The position numbers and the translations under genes are program-made. From Symsagittifera roscoffensis (taxonomy: Eukaryota; Xenacoelomorpha; Acoela; Convolutidae), in the NCBI RefSeq assembly GCF_963678635.1, contig NC_087064.1, positions 13,551,599-13,615,598 of the forward strand: a stretch of DNA of 64,000 nt, written 5' to 3'. Every line of letters begins with the position of its first letter. Position 1 is the first letter of the stretch. Below, piece by piece: positions 20,221 through 33,800 of the stretch. Under the pieces are notes generated by a model, which saw nothing but the letters and a program-made list of their open reading frames with translations, did not search any database and was not told where the DNA came from.

Positions 20221-21176
20221 GTTTATTTCCTAAAAATTTGAATGACAAAAGGTTTAGGATGAAGGATGCAAGAAGTTGTTAGTTATTTCTATTTTCTTAG
20301 GTTGTTAGTCCTTACGATTTTTTGGTTAGCTTAACCTGGGTCTTTTTGATCAGGGTTGGAGAGAAAAGTATATCGATTCCGGAGAATGATTTTCTAGTTT
20401 CTCGTGGCTAGTCTAAGTTAAGATGTTAACTTACTTAATCTTACTTAGGGGTAAAGATTGTGTTCAAGGGTTGGAGAATAGTAAATCGATCCACAAGGTT
20501 CAGGTATAATTAGAACGCAAGTAGTTCGCTAGATACTACTTTAATTTTACTAAGTCTAGGATCTATCCTGGGTCTGTTAAGAGGATGGTTCAAGTGAAGG
20601 ATGAATAACCGAAGTTCTTCAATGTTTAACCTAATTTGAATGGTTAGTTTTATTTAAAAGTTTCTTTTAGTCCTGGGTTTTTTGGAAAGGTTGGATAGTG
20701 AATCGACGTTTGAGGTTGTTAGACACTTGCTAAGTGGGTGGGGGAGAACAAAATTGTTTTTTTAATCCAAGGATAGGCCTTGATGATCAGATTTTAAATT
20801 TAGTGAGATAGAAAATTTATAAAGATCCAAGGAGAAGCCTTGATGATCTGATTTTTTTAAAATTAAGTGAACTTAAATTTAAAATGGTCTAAATTTATTT
20901 AATAAAAAGATTTAGTTTTTTAATGATGTTAGTGAGCTTATGATTGCTGTTATGTTTAGGTGATGAAGCTGGAACAACAAGATGGTTTATTATTACTAAC
21001 TCTTTGTTGTCATGCTACTAATTTTTATTTTTATTTTCAATAAAAATTTTTCAAATATGTTTTAAATAATACTGCAGAAATTAGGAAAACGATCTGAGAT
21101 CTTTTTATCAATCGTTATTGTACATTAGTAATTTTTTTTAGCGCCTGAAATGATCATGAAGATTTACTTCAAAATT
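20221..21176 (-). other. Long leader between small ORF and gag
   Basis: About 950 bases without ORF, conserved with 47048-48010 of copy C. Contains two copies of a TCCAAGGA...CCTTGATGATC segment (about 20763-20790 and 20824-20852) and GTAAGA/GTAAGT on the minus strand near 20431-20441, possible splice donors. It may hold packaging or splicing signals. Confidence 0.5.
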
Positions 21177-21383
21177 TTATGTTTGCAAATGAAAATCTAA
21201 ATTCATTGCTAATAAGATTCTAAATTTAAAAGTTTGTGTTGGCTTTTGCCTTACAACCATGAAACTAAATGGTAACTTTCTATGTAGTCGTATATCGTCT
21301 CTTGTCCGAGGTCTTCTTCCAATACCAGGTAGTTCTAGTATTGTGCGGAATATCGGCTCTGATCCATTGAGTCGTAGAGACAT
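21177..21383 (-). CDS. Small conserved leader ORF, 68 codons
   Basis: Lies about 95 bases behind the PBS. It encodes a basic peptide starting MSLRLNGSEPIFRT and ending LLAMNLDFHLQT. Copy C has the same 68 codons with the same start and stop and about 57 identical residues, without any frameshift, whereas gag and pol around it are full of them. No family is recognised and there is no membrane segment. It could be a separate regulatory peptide, or a first coding exon joined to the gag region by removal of the leader. Confidence 0.6.
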   Translation of the reverse strand: MSLRLNGSEPIFRTILELPGIGRRPRTRDDIRLHRKLPFSFMVVRQKPTQTFKFRILLAMNLDFHLQT

Positions 21384-21476
21384 TTCAATTAGATTATTAT
21401 CGTGTAATTTTTTGAAAATGTTTTTGATTAATTTCTAATCTATTTTTGGTTAATTCTAAGCTATTAAGGTCTTATT

Positions 21477-21496
21477 CGAGACTTATGGTCGCACCA
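21477..21496 (-). promoter_or_regulatory. Primer-binding site
   Basis: Minus strand TGGTGCGACCATAAGTCTCG, identical to 46729-46748 in copy C. It begins with TGG, as needed to pair with a tRNA CCA end. Confidence 0.75.
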
Positions 21497-21498
21497 GA

Positions 21499-21873
21499 TG
21501 AGTTAGGTTCGATGTGTAACTCATAGAGTAATTTCGGATAGGGTACACCATCTGCTCGTCACGCTATCTTATTTTCGGCCGGATAGATTCGTGCAACTTC
21601 TTAGTCTAATACCGATCTTAATCTTACTCTTATATCTCCTAGTCTCAATAGATCTAGAGAATACTGGTTTATTACGAGTCGGTCTCTTGGAGAAAGCAAC
21701 TAAGTTCTAAGTTAAATTCAAATCTCTCTGGTGCTGAAATTACCAGTAATTTCAGCACTTACAAATAAGTGGGTTGTTAGTTAGATGGATTATGATTGGT
21801 TAATATTAAATATTTTACAGTGGTAAAATATGTAGTTTATCCAATAATAAAATGTAGAGTAGATCAGGTTCCA
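21499..21873 (-). repeat. 5' LTR of copy B
   Basis: Inverted relative to A and C; about 375 bp. Contains the perfect 13-bp hairpin (21731-21758), TTTATT on the plus strand (AATAAA on the element strand) at 21668-21673, and the CCAAT box. It is shorter than the other LTRs by small deletions. Confidence 0.88.
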
Positions 21874-23300
21874 CAACCCTACACGTCATCAATTTTGCTG
21901 TTGTCAATCATACAACGATGCTGTTGGAAACGTGCCACCCTTTTCCAGATTGCTTGGCTTCTGAGACGGGTACTTCTTACTTTCACAGATGCAGATTATT
22001 TGCAGTTTTCAATTGAAATTGAGAAGAGGAAGGAATCGTAAATCGACCAGCCATTAAAAATTTATGAGTTAAAAGATATTGCAAATTAGAGATGATATCT
22101 AACCAACTACAATCGGTAATACTAGACCAACTTGCAGCCTGGAAAAATGGGCTCAAAAATGTCTTTACAGGAGTTACAACTTCATCCAACTTTTTGCCAA
22201 ATAACGAGTTTGTCTAGCGAACTATCTCAATTAAGTCAATTATTTGTTCAGAGTCAAAAAGTCAAAATATGATCAGTCGACAAAAACATAGAATTTAACT
22301 TTAATAGCCAGAGTCTAGAGTCTAGATACTTTTGATATGTCACTTATCGACCTGACCCTATCAGACATTTTAATAGTATTTGCGCTGATTTTTTTTGCAG
22401 CAAAAATGTCAAAATCAGAACTTCATCAACTACCCGGGTTGACCTCCATACACCGAAAATGCTTATGATACAAGTCCATGCAACAAAAATCATTATCATA
22501 CAATTCCATACATCAAGTGTATAGAGAAAATGCTTGTCAAATAAACTTCAAACATTTTTGAAAACAATAGAAAAAAAACTAAGCATTTTCTGCGTCTTTT
22601 TGAGAGCAGTTGAACAGGCTGGTTACGAAAAAAAATTGACTTGAAATTTAAAAAAAACGCTTACCAGACACTTTCCATATATGAAAATTGTCTGACAAGC
22701 ATTTTCGCTACAAGGGATAAATATTTCGAAATTTTTTGAAAACCAGTTTTTGGAAACTTCAAATGAATTGATGGCATTTTTTTTTCAAGGGATGAGAACA
22801 AAATGCGAAAACAAATCCGTTCAAATCCAAGTAAAGGAGAAGCAATCAAGAACGAAAGAACAGAAATTTCGTTTAATTTTTTTCTCTCTCGAAAATGCTT
22901 TGATACAAGCAACCTTTTCTGGAATTTGTCATCCTTTAGCGCTATTAAGGTCTGCAGATAGGAAAGCCCTAAAGTTATATGGTTTAATCGTTTTCCATTA
23001 AAAAAAATTGAAAAAAAAATTTGGAAGATTTTTTTTCTGTTGAGCTCACAAAAATTATATTTTACAATTCCATACACAAACGTGATATCAGTGATTTTGC
23101 AATTTGTTGTGTACAAAATATGATTGATACGTAGTGAGAGAAACCGAGAAAGGGTATGATTTCAAATTTTTCATTCCTTTTTCAATTTCTACCAATTTTT
23201 AAATCTATCAAAAAAATTTTCAAATTTCACAAAATTCGCATTGATCACGATCGATTTCTTATTTGAGCACTATTTGTTGGTGTCGTGGTAAAACCAAAAA
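21874..23300. other. Noncoding stretch between copy B and the satellite
   Basis: No supported gene; ORFs of 60-150 codons here are compositionally A/T-driven and lack homologous support. It holds a dispersed palindromic repeat at about 22430-22720. Confidence 0.5.
22430..22720. repeat. Dispersed palindromic repeat, copy 2
   Basis: Starts near TACCCGGGTTGAC (22432). Contains ATCATACAATTCC motifs and an imperfect hairpin around TTTCCATATATGAAAA (about 22660-22703) with arms GCTTACCAGACA / TGTCTGACAAGC. The segment at 40730-40935 is similar and inverted, including the CCCGGG boundary. Confidence 0.55.
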
Positions 23301-26300
23301 CAAAGCGAAATTAAAAAAAACTATTACAATTTTTCAGGTTTTTTTAAGCTTATAACAAATGATTTCATTTTTTCATAGTTTTACGGTTAAAATTGTCTAT
23401 TCTATTACTCAATTGTCCTATTTTACTCGTAATTCTAGTTACAGATGTCAATTTGATGCAAGAAAACTATCAAAGTTCGAAAAAAAAATCAATTTTTTAC
23501 TATAAACAGTCGATTCGACATTCCGATTTGGGTGTGCACTTTTTGTGTTTGCCTATCACAAAAAAATTGAGAGATTTTTTTAACAAAAATATTTCAGGGA
23601 TAAAAATATCCAGAAGATAAATGTCGCAAATAATTTATACGTATTCACTACTGTTATAGAAATGCGTTACCAGCAAAATTTCTACTTGAAAAAATTCATA
23701 AGGTCAGTTTTGGGGACTTGATTTTGCCTGAAACACGCTTCAAAAAATGTTCTGCCCTATACATCAAAAAGTACAAATTATTTCTTTCTGCAATTTTTTG
23801 CAATCGTTAGAACCTTAAAAGGCCTAGTATTTGATGTAAATTGCGTTACTAAACTCAGCGTGATTATTAAAAAATAACTTTTTTGAAAACAAATTCTCGT
23901 TTTTTCAAATACCTGGCTTATCGCAAGGTTTGTGTCATAAAATTGTAAAAACCCAATACTTTTCGAATCTGTTTTTTTTTCATCGACAAAAAAATAACAG
24001 AGCTTGGTTTTGATATACAAAGCGCTCCTAAATGGGATATCAATGTGACAATTTTTTGAAAAGTAAACAATACCTTTTTTTGGGCTTCGGGCTCGCTCCA
24101 AAGGTTGGCCTACATTTTTTTTACCTCTAAATTTGGAAGAACAACAACAGCGCTTATTTGGTATAAGTAAAAGGTTACTACAATCTAAGTGACTGTGACG
24201 ATATAATTTTTTAATTTTCTTAAGTAAAAAAAAACCTTTCTTTCGAGCTTCCGGCTTGCCCTAAATATTGGCTTCAATTTTAAATTTTACTTTAATATTT
24301 TTTAAAAATCTGATAATTGCTATCGGAGAAACATTAACAGAACTCATTTTTGATAAATAAAATGTTTCTAAAATCGAAATGAATGTGACAAAACAGTTTT
24401 TTAATTAAGAAACAACTTTTTTGGGCTTCAGGCTCTATCCTCAGATTGGCTTCAATTGTTTTTTATAGGTTATTATTGCGCTCTTGCCCTGTTTCTAATT
24501 TCAAAGACACTTGATTTGTTCCTCTGACGCTTTTTATAGCTACAGATATCAAATTGAAGCGTTTACAGTCCTCAATACGGCGTGCTAGTTTCGATATAGT
24601 TTTCTAGTGTCGATAATTTTTATCGAAAAGTTCTCCAAATTGTGCAAGTTTTTTTCAATGTTTATATCCAGTGATTTCCTTTTTTTTCAAAATTTTACGG
24701 TTTAAGTGGTCTTCTCTTTTGCTGAATTATACTATTTTACTCGTAATTCTAGTTTTAAAACTTATTTTGGTGCAAGAAAACTATCAAAACAAAACAAAAT
24801 TTTTTTAAACAGTCAATTAGACATGCCGCATCTGGTGTGCACTTTTTGTGTTTGCCTACCCCAAAAAAAATTGAGAGATTTTTTACAAAAAAGTTTCAAG
24901 GATGGTAATATCCAAAAGATAAATATCGCAATTGATTGATACGTTTTCATTAAGGTTATATAAATGCATTAACAGCAAAATTTCAAGTTGAAAAATTTCA
25001 TAAGGTCAGTTTTGGGGGGCTTGATTTGGTCTGAAAAATCGCTTCAAAAAATGTTTTATCCTGATTATGAAAAATTACTCAGTTTTTTATGCAGTTTTTT
25101 TTGAAATTGTCAGAACTTTAAAAGGGCTAAATTTTGATGTATAATAAATTCCTAAACTCAGCGTGGTTGTCAAGATATAGTTTTCTTTTTAAAATCCCAA
25201 ATTTTCAAAATGCTTGATTGTCGCAGGTTTGTGCCATCAACAGAGAAACAGTAAAGCTTGATTTTGATGTAATATGCGCTCCTAAATTCGAAGGGAATAA
25301 GACTATATGATTTTTTTAATTAGGAAAATACCTTTTTTCGGGCTTCGTGCTCGCTCCGAGGATTGTCTCAAATTTTAATTTTACCTTAATTTTTTTGGAA
25401 TATGATAATTGCTATTAGAGAAAAATTAACCGAGCTCAATATTGAAAAAACGGGTTTTTTAAATTGGAGTGATTGTGAGGCTATAAGTTTTTTGAGTAAA
25501 AAAATGCTTTTTTTTGGGCTTCAGGCTCGCTTCTAAGATTGGCTTGAATGTTTGTTCTACATTTTTTTTTGCTATCTGCTTATAGCTTTCGGAAGAACAA
25601 TAACAGTTGAACTATGATTTAATATCTATCAGAGAAACATTATCAGAGCTCAATTTGGAAGAAAAAAAAACGTTTCTAAAGTCGATGTGACAATACAGTT
25701 TTTTTATTTAAAAAAAAAACACCTTTTTTCGGGTTTCAGGTTCTATCCTCAGATGGGCTTCGATTTATTTTTATAGAATATTTTTGTGCTCTTGCCCTGT
25801 TCCTAAATTCAAAGACACTTGATTTGCTCCTCTGACGCTTTTTATAGCTACAGATACCAAATAGAAGCGTTTACAGTCCTCAATACTGCTAGTTTCGCTA
25901 TATTTTTCTAGTTTCAATAAATTTTATCGATGAGTTCTCCTAATTGTGCCCAAATTTTCTAATTTTCATAAAACTCTGGGGCAAATGAGGCAGTTTTTTT
26001 ATTCGGTTTGTTGATTCTTAGCAGGGTAATGATTGGAGTTGCAGAATGGTTAGTTAGGCGAGGTATTTTCAGGTTTTTTCCAATGTTTAAAGCAAATGAA
26101 TTCATTTTTTCTTTATAATTTTACGGTTGAATTGGTCTTCTCTATTGCTGAATTAAACTTTTTTTGTTGTCATTCTAGTTCTAAAATGTAATTCGATGCA
26201 TGAAAATTATCAAATGAATATCAAAATTATCAAACAACAAAAACTATCAAAACAATTTCGAAAACTATTATCGACATGTCGCTTTGGGTGTGCAATTTGT

Positions 26301-27840
26301 GTATTTGCCTACCCCAAAAAAATTGAGATGAAGGTCGCAATTGATTCATAAGTTTTCAATACTGTTATAAAAAAGCATTAGCAGCAAAATTTTAAGTTGA
26401 AAAAATTCATAAAATCAGTTTTGGGGGGCTTGATTTGGTCTGAAAAATCGCTTCAAAAATTGTTTTACCCTGAATATGAAAAATTACTCAGTTTTTTTCT
26501 GCAGTTTTTTTTGAAATCGTTAGAACTTTTAAAGGGCTAAGTTTTGATGTATAATAAGTTCCTAAACTCAGCGTGGTTCTCAAGATACAGTTTTCTTTTT
26601 AAAATCCCAATTTTCCAAAATGCTTGATTGTCGCAGGTTTATGCCATCAACAGAGAAACAGCAAAGCTTGATTTTGATGTATAATAAGCTCCTAAATTCG
26701 AATTGAATAAGAAGATATGTTTTTCATGTAAGAAGAAACCTTTTTTTGGCCTTCCGGTTCGATCCAAAGATTGGCTTCAATTTTAAATTTTACTTAATAT
26801 TTTTTTAAAATCTGATAATTGCTATCGGAGAAACATTAACAGAACTCATTTTTGATAAATAAAATGTTTCTAAAATCGAAACGAATGTGACAAAACAGTT
26901 TTTTATTAAAAAAAAACTTTTTTTGGGCTTCAGGCTCTATCCTCAGATTGGCTTCAATTGTTTTTTAAAGGTTATTATTGTACTCTTGCCCTGTTCCTAA
27001 TTTCAAAGACAGCTGATTTGCTCCTCTGACGCTTTTTATAGCTACAGATATCAAATTACAGATATCAAATTACTCAATTTTTTTCTGCAGTTTTTTTTGA
27101 AATCGTTAGAACTTTAAAAGGACTAAATTTTGATGTATAATAATTTCCTAAACTCAGCGTGGTTGTCAAGATATAGTTTTCTTTTTAAAATCCCAAATTT
27201 TCAAAATGCTTGATTGTCGCAGGTTTGTGCCATCAACAGAGAAACAGTAAAGCTTGATTTTGATGTAATATACGCTCCTAAATTCGAAGTGAATAAGACT
27301 ATATGATTTTTTTTTTTAAGAAAATACCTTTTTTCGGGCTCCGAGGATTGTCTCAATTTTTGATTTTACTCTAATTTTTTCGGGCTCCGAGGATTGTCTC
27401 AATTTTTGATTTTACCCTAATTTTTTTGGAATATGTTAATAGCTATTAGAGAAAAATTAACAGAGCTCAATTTTGAAAAAAGGTTTTTTAAATTGAAGTG
27501 AATGTGACGATATAAGTTTTTTAAGTAGAAAAAAATCTTTTTTTTGGGCTTCAGGCTCGCTTCCAAGATTGGCTTAAGTTTTTGTTCTAACATTATTTTT
27601 CTTGCTATCTGCTTATAGCTTTCGGAAGAACAAAAACAGTTGAACTATGATTTAATATCTATCAGAGAAACATTATCAGAGCTCAATTTGGAAGAAAAAA
27701 AACGTTTCTAAAGTCGACGTGACAATACAGTTTTTTAATTAAAAAAAAAAACACCTTTTTTCGGGCTTCAGGCTCTCTCCTCAGATGGGCTTCAATAGTT
27801 TTTTATAGTTTGTTTTTGTGCTCTTGCCCTGTTCCGAATG
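23300..27840. repeat. Left edge of the array: divergent long units (type II)
   Basis: Units marked by TTTTACGGTT...GTCTTCTCTATTGCTGAATTA...TTCTAGTT...CAAG/TGAAAACTATCAAA at about 23385, 24700 and 26128 (spacing ~1.3-1.4 kb), mixed with divergent monomers. One core-type unit (CTGCCCTATACATCAAAAAG at 23753) lies among them. Confidence 0.75.
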
Positions 27841-30800
27841 TTCTGCCCTATACATCAAAAAACACAAACTATTTCTTTCTGCATTTTTTGCAATCATTAG
27901 AACTTTAAAAGGCCTATTATTTGATGTAAATTGCGTTACTGAACTCAGCGTGATTGTAAAAAAATTAGTTTTTTGAAAACGAATTCTCGTTTTTTCAAAT
28001 ACCTGGCTTATTGCAAGCTTTGTGTCATAAAATTGTAAAAACCCAATACTTTTCGAATCTGTTTTTTTTAATCGACAAAAAATTAACAGAACTTGGTTAT
28101 AATATACAATGCGCTCCTAAATGCGATATGAATGTGACATTTTTTTAAAAGTAAAAATACCTTTTTTTGGGCTTCGGACTCGCTCCAGAGGTTTTTTTTA
28201 CCTCTAAATTTGAAAGAACAACAACAGCGCTTACTTGGTATAAGTAAAAGAATACTACATTCTTTCGAGCTTCCGGCTTGCTCCAAATATTGGCTTCAGT
28301 TTTAAATTTTACCTCAAGGCTTTTCAAGATCTGTTAATAGCTATCGCAGAAACCTTAACAGAGCTCAATTTTGATATATAAAACGTATCTGAAATCGAAG
28401 TGGTTGTGAGAATACAGTTTTTTAATTTAAAAAAAACACCTTTTTTCGGGCTTCAGGCTCTCTCCTCAGATGGGCTTCAATTCTTTTTTATAGGTTTTTT
28501 TTGTGCTCTTGCCCTGTTCCTAATGTTCTGCCCTATACATCAAAAAGTACAAATTATTTCTTTCTGCAATTTTTCGCAATCGTTAGAACTTTAAAAGGCC
28601 TAGTATTTGATGTAAATTGCGTTACTAAACTCAGCGTGGTTGTGAAAAAATTAATTTTTTGAAAAAAATTTCTCGTTTTTTCAAATACCTGGCTTATCGC
28701 AAGCTTTGTGTCATAAAATTGTAAAAACCCAATATTATTCGAATCTGTTTTTTTTTTCATCGACAAACAAGTAACAGAGCTTGCTTTTGATATACAATGC
28801 GCTCCTAAATGCGATATGAATGTGACAATTTTTTTAAAAGTAAAAATACCTTTTTTTGGGCTTCGGGCTCGCTCCAAAGGTTTTTTTTACCTCTAAATTT
28901 GAAAGAACAACAACAGCGCTTACTTGGTATAAGTAAAAGGTTACTACATTCTTTCGAGCTTCCGACTTGCTCCAAATATTGGCTTCAGTTTTAAATTTTA
29001 CCTTAAGGCTTTTCAAGATCTGTTAATAGCTATCGCAGAAACCTTAACAGAGCTCAATTTTGATATATAAAACGTATCTGAAATCGAAGTCGATGTGAGA
29101 ATACAGTTTTTTAATTAAAAAAAAACACCTTTTTTCGGGCTTCCGGCTCTCTCCTCAGATGGGCTCCAATTGTTTTTTACAGGTTATTTTTGAGATATTG
29201 CCCTGCTCCTAATGTTCTGCCCTATACATCAAAAAGTACAAATTATTTCTTTCTGCAATTTTTTGCAATCGTTAGAACTTTAAAAGGCCTAGTATTGAAT
29301 GTAAATTGCGTTACTAAACTCAGCGTGGTTGAGAAAAAATTAATTTTTTGAAAACAATTTCTCGTTTTTTCAAATAACTGGCTTATCGCAAGCTTTGTGT
29401 CATAAAATTGTAAAAACCCAAAATTTTTCGAATCTGTTTTTTTCATCGACAAAAAAGTAACAGAGCTTGCTTTTGATATACAATGCGCTCCTAAAGGCGA
29501 TATGAATAAGACAATTTTTTTAAAATTAAAAAATACCTTTTTTTGGGCTTCGGGCTCGCTCCAAAGGTTGGCCTAAATTTTTTTTACCTCTAAATTTGGA
29601 AGAAAAACATAAGTGCTTATTTGGTATAAGTAAAAAGTTACTACATTCTAAGTGAATGTGACGATATCTTATTTTAATTTTTTTAAGTACAAAAAAAAAC
29701 CTTTCTTTCGAGCTTCCGGCTTGCTCTAAATTTTGGCTTCAATTTTAAATTTTTTCTTAAAGTTTTTCAAGATCTGTTAATAGCTATCGCAGAAACCTTA
29801 ACAGAGCCCAATTTTAATATAAAACGTTTCTGAAATCAAAGTGGATCTGACAATACAGTTTTTTAATAAAAAAAATCTTTTTTCGGGCTTCAGGCTCTCT
29901 CCTCAGATGGGCTTCAATTGTTTTTTATGGGTTATTTTTGTGCTCATGCCCTGTTCCTAATGTTCTGCCCTAAACATCAAAAAATAAACATTATTTCTTT
30001 CTGCAATTTTTTGCAATCGTTAGAACTTCAAAACGCCTAGTATTTGATGTAAATTGCGTTACTAAACTCAGCGTGGTTGTGAAAAAATTAATTTTTTGAG
30101 AGAAAAATTTCTCGTTTTTTCAAATACCTGGCTGATCGCAAGCATTAGGTCATAAAATTGTAAAAATCCAACATTTTTCGAATCTATTTTTTTTTCATCG
30201 ACAAAAAACTAACAGAGCTTGCTTTTGATATACAATGCGCTCCTAAATGCGATATGAATGTGACAATTTTTTTAAAAGTAAAAATACCTTTTTTTGGGCT
30301 TCGGGCTCGCTCCAAAGGTTTTTTTTACCTCTAAATTTGAAAGAACAACAACAGCGCTTACTTGGTATAAGTAAAAGGTTACTACATTCTTTCGAGCTTC
30401 CGGCTTGCTCCAAATATTGGCTTCAGTTTTAAATTTTACCTTAAGGCTTTTGAAGATCTGTTAATAGCTATCGCAGAAACCTTAACAGAGCTCAATTTTG
30501 ATATATAAAACGTATCTGAAATCGAAGTCGATGTGAGAATACAGTTTTTTAATTTTAAAAAAACACCTTTTTTCGGGCTTCCGGCTCTCTCCTCAGATGG
30601 GCTCCAATTGTTTTTTACAGGTTATTTTTGAGATCTTGCCCTGCTCCTAATGTTCTGCCCTATACATCAAAAAGTACAAATTATTTCTTTCTGCAATTTT
30701 TTGCAATCGTTAGAACTTTAAAAGGCCTAGTATTGAATGTAAATTGCGTTACTAAACTCAGCGTGGTTGAGAAAAAATTAATTTTTTGAAAACAAGTTCT

Positions 30801-33800
30801 CGTTTTTTCAAATAACTGGCTTATCGCAAGCTTTGTGTCATAAAATTGTGAAAACCCAAAACTTTTCGAATCTGTTTTTTTCATCGACAAAAAAGTAACA
30901 GAGCTTGCTTTTGATATACAATGCGCTCCTAAATGCGATATGAATAAGACAATTTTTTTAAAATTAAAAAATACCTTTTTTTGGGCTTCGGGCTCGCTCC
31001 AAAGGTTGGCCTAAATTTTTTTTACCTCGAAATTTGGAAGAAAAACATAAGTGCTTATTTGGTATAAGTAAAAAGTTACTACATTCTAAGTGAATGTGAC
31101 GATATCTTATTTTAATTTTTTTAAGTACAAAAAAAAACCTTTCTTTCGAGCTTCCGGCTTGCTCTAAATTTTGGCTTCAATTTTAAATTTTTTCTTAAAG
31201 TTTTTCAAGATCTGTTAATAGCTATCGCAGAAACCTTAACAGAGCCCAATTTTAATATAAAACGTTTCTGAAATCGAAGTGGATCTGACAATACAGTTTT
31301 TTAATAAAAAAATCTTTTTTCGGGCTTCAGGCTCTCTCCTCAGATGGGCTTCAATTGTTCTTTATGGGTTATTTTTGTGCTCTTGCCCTGTTCCTAATGT
31401 TCTGCCCTAAACATCAAAAAATAAACTTATTTCTTTCTGCAAATTTTTGCAATCGTTAGAACTTCAAAACGCCTAGTATTTGATGTAAATTGCGTTACTA
31501 AACTCAGCGTGGTTGTGAAAAAATTAATTTTTTGAGAGAAAAATTTCTCGTTTTTTCACATACCTGGCTGATCGCAAGCATTAGGTCATAAAATTGTAAA
31601 AATCCAACATTTTTCGTATCTATTTTTTTTTCATCGACAAAAAACTAACAGAGCTTGGTTTTGATATACAATGCGCTTCTAAATGCGATATGAATGTGAC
31701 AATTTTTTTAAAGTAAAAAAAACCTTTTTTTGGGCTTCGGGCTCGCTCCAAAGGTTAGCCTAAATTTTTTTTACCTCTAAATTTGAAAGAACAACAACAG
31801 CGCTTATTTGGTATAAGTAAGAGGTTACTACATTCTATGTGAATGTGACGATATAATTTTTAATTAGCTTAAGTAAAAAAAAACCTTTCTTTTGAGCTTC
31901 CGACTTGCTCTAAATTTGGCTTCAATTTTAAATTTTACCTTAAGGTTTTTCAAGATCTGTTAATAGCTATCGCAGAAATCTTAACAGAGCTCAATTTTGA
32001 TAAATAAATTAAACGTTTCTGAAATCGAAGTGGATATGACAATACAGTTTTTTAATTAAAAAAACACCTTTTTTTGGGCTTCTGGCTCTCTCCCCAGATG
32101 GGCTTCAATTCTTTTTTATAGGTTTTTTTGTGCTCTTGCCCTGTTCCTAATGTTCTGCCCTATACATCAAAAAGTACAAACTATTTCTCTCTGCAATTTT
32201 TTGCAATCGTTAGAACTTTAAAAGGCCTAGTATTTGATGTAAATTGCGTTACTAAACTCAGCGTGGTTGTGAAAAAAATAATTTTTTGAAAACAAGTTCT
32301 CGTTTTTTCAAATAACTGGCTTACCGCAAGCTTTGTGTCATAAAATTGTAAAAACCCGACACTTTTCGAATCTATTTTTTTTCATCGACAAAAAACTAAC
32401 AGAGCTTGCTTTTGATATACAATGCGCTCCTAAATGCGATATGAATAAGACAATTTTTTTAAAATTAAAAAATACCTTTTTTTGGGCTTCGGGCTCGCTC
32501 CAAAGGTTGGCCTAATTTTTTTTTACCTCTAAATTTTGGAAGAAAAACAATAGCGCTTATTTGGTATAAGTAAAAAAGTTACTACATTCTAAGTGAATGT
32601 GACGATATCTTATTTTATTTTTTTCAAGTACAAAAAAAAACCTTTCTTTCGAGCTTCCGGCTTGCTCCAAATATTGGCTTCAATTTTAAATTTTACCTTA
32701 AGGTTTTTCAAGATCTGTTAACAGCTATCGCAGAAACTTTAACAGAGCTCAAATTTGATAAATAAAACGTTTCTGAAATCGAGGTGGATGTGACAATACA
32801 GTTTTTGTAATAAAAACATCTTTTTTCGGGCTTCAGGCTCTCTCCTCAGATGGGCTTCAATTGTTTTTTATAGGTTATTTTTGTGCTCTTGCACTGTTCC
32901 TAATGTTCTGCCCTAAGCATCAAAAAATAAACATTATTTCTTTCTGCAATTTTTTGCAATCGTTAGAACTTTAAAAGGCCTAGTATTTGATGTAAATTGC
33001 GTTACTAAACTCAGCGTGGTTGTGAAAAAAATAATTTTTTGAAAACAAGTTCTCGTTTTTTCAAATAACTGGCTTACCGCAAGCTTTGTGTCATAAAATT
33101 GTAAAAACCCGACACTTTTCGAATCTATTTTTTTTCATCGACAAAAAACTAACAGAGCTTGCTTTTGATATACAATGCGCTCCTAAATGCGATATGAATA
33201 AGACAATTTTTTTAAAATTAAAAAATACCTTTTTTTGGGCTTCGGGCTCGCTCCAAAGGTTGGCCTAATTTTTTTTTACCTCTAAATTTTGGAAGAAAAA
33301 CAAGAGCGCTTATTTGGTATAAGTAAAAAAGTTACTACATTCTAAGTGAATGTGACGATATCTTATTTTAATTTTTTCAAGTACAAAAAAAAACCTTTCT
33401 TTCGAGCTTCCGGCTTGCTCCAAATATTGGCTTTAATTTTAAATTTTTTTTAAAGTTTTTCAAGATCTGTTAATAGCTATCGCAGAAACCTTAACAGAGC
33501 TCAAATTTGATAAATAAAACGTTTCTGAAATCAAGGTGGATGTGACAATACAGTTTTTGTAATAAAAAAAATCTTTTTTCGGGCTTCAGGCTCTCTCCTC
33601 AGATGGGCTCCAATTGTTTTTTACAGGTTATTTTTGAGATCTTGCCCTGCTCCTAATGTTCTGCCCTATACATCAAAAAGTACAAATTATATCTTTCTGC
33701 AATTTTTTGCAATCGTTAGAACTTTAAAAGGCCTAGTATTGAATGTAAATTGCGTTACTAAACTCAGCGTGGTTGAGAAAAAATTAATTTGTTGAAAACA

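Larger units (their letters stand above)
12225..21873 (-). mobile_element. Same retroelement family, copy B (5' half, inverted, rearranged)
   Basis: Read on the minus strand from 21873: LTR, PBS, small leader ORF, leader, basic ORF remnant, gag, protease and RT up to the YLDD motif. It then jumps back into gag because of a tandem duplication, repeats zinc knuckle and protease, and enters RT again before the N gap. Integrase, env and 3' LTR are missing on this side of the gap. Several frames are broken, but where copy C is broken B often keeps the uninterrupted codon, and the reverse. Confidence 0.9.

Noticed and set aside
22661-23116. 151-codon minus-strand ORF beside the satellite
   Set aside because: Overlaps another open frame on the other strand, lies across a palindromic repeat, and its composition follows A/T runs.
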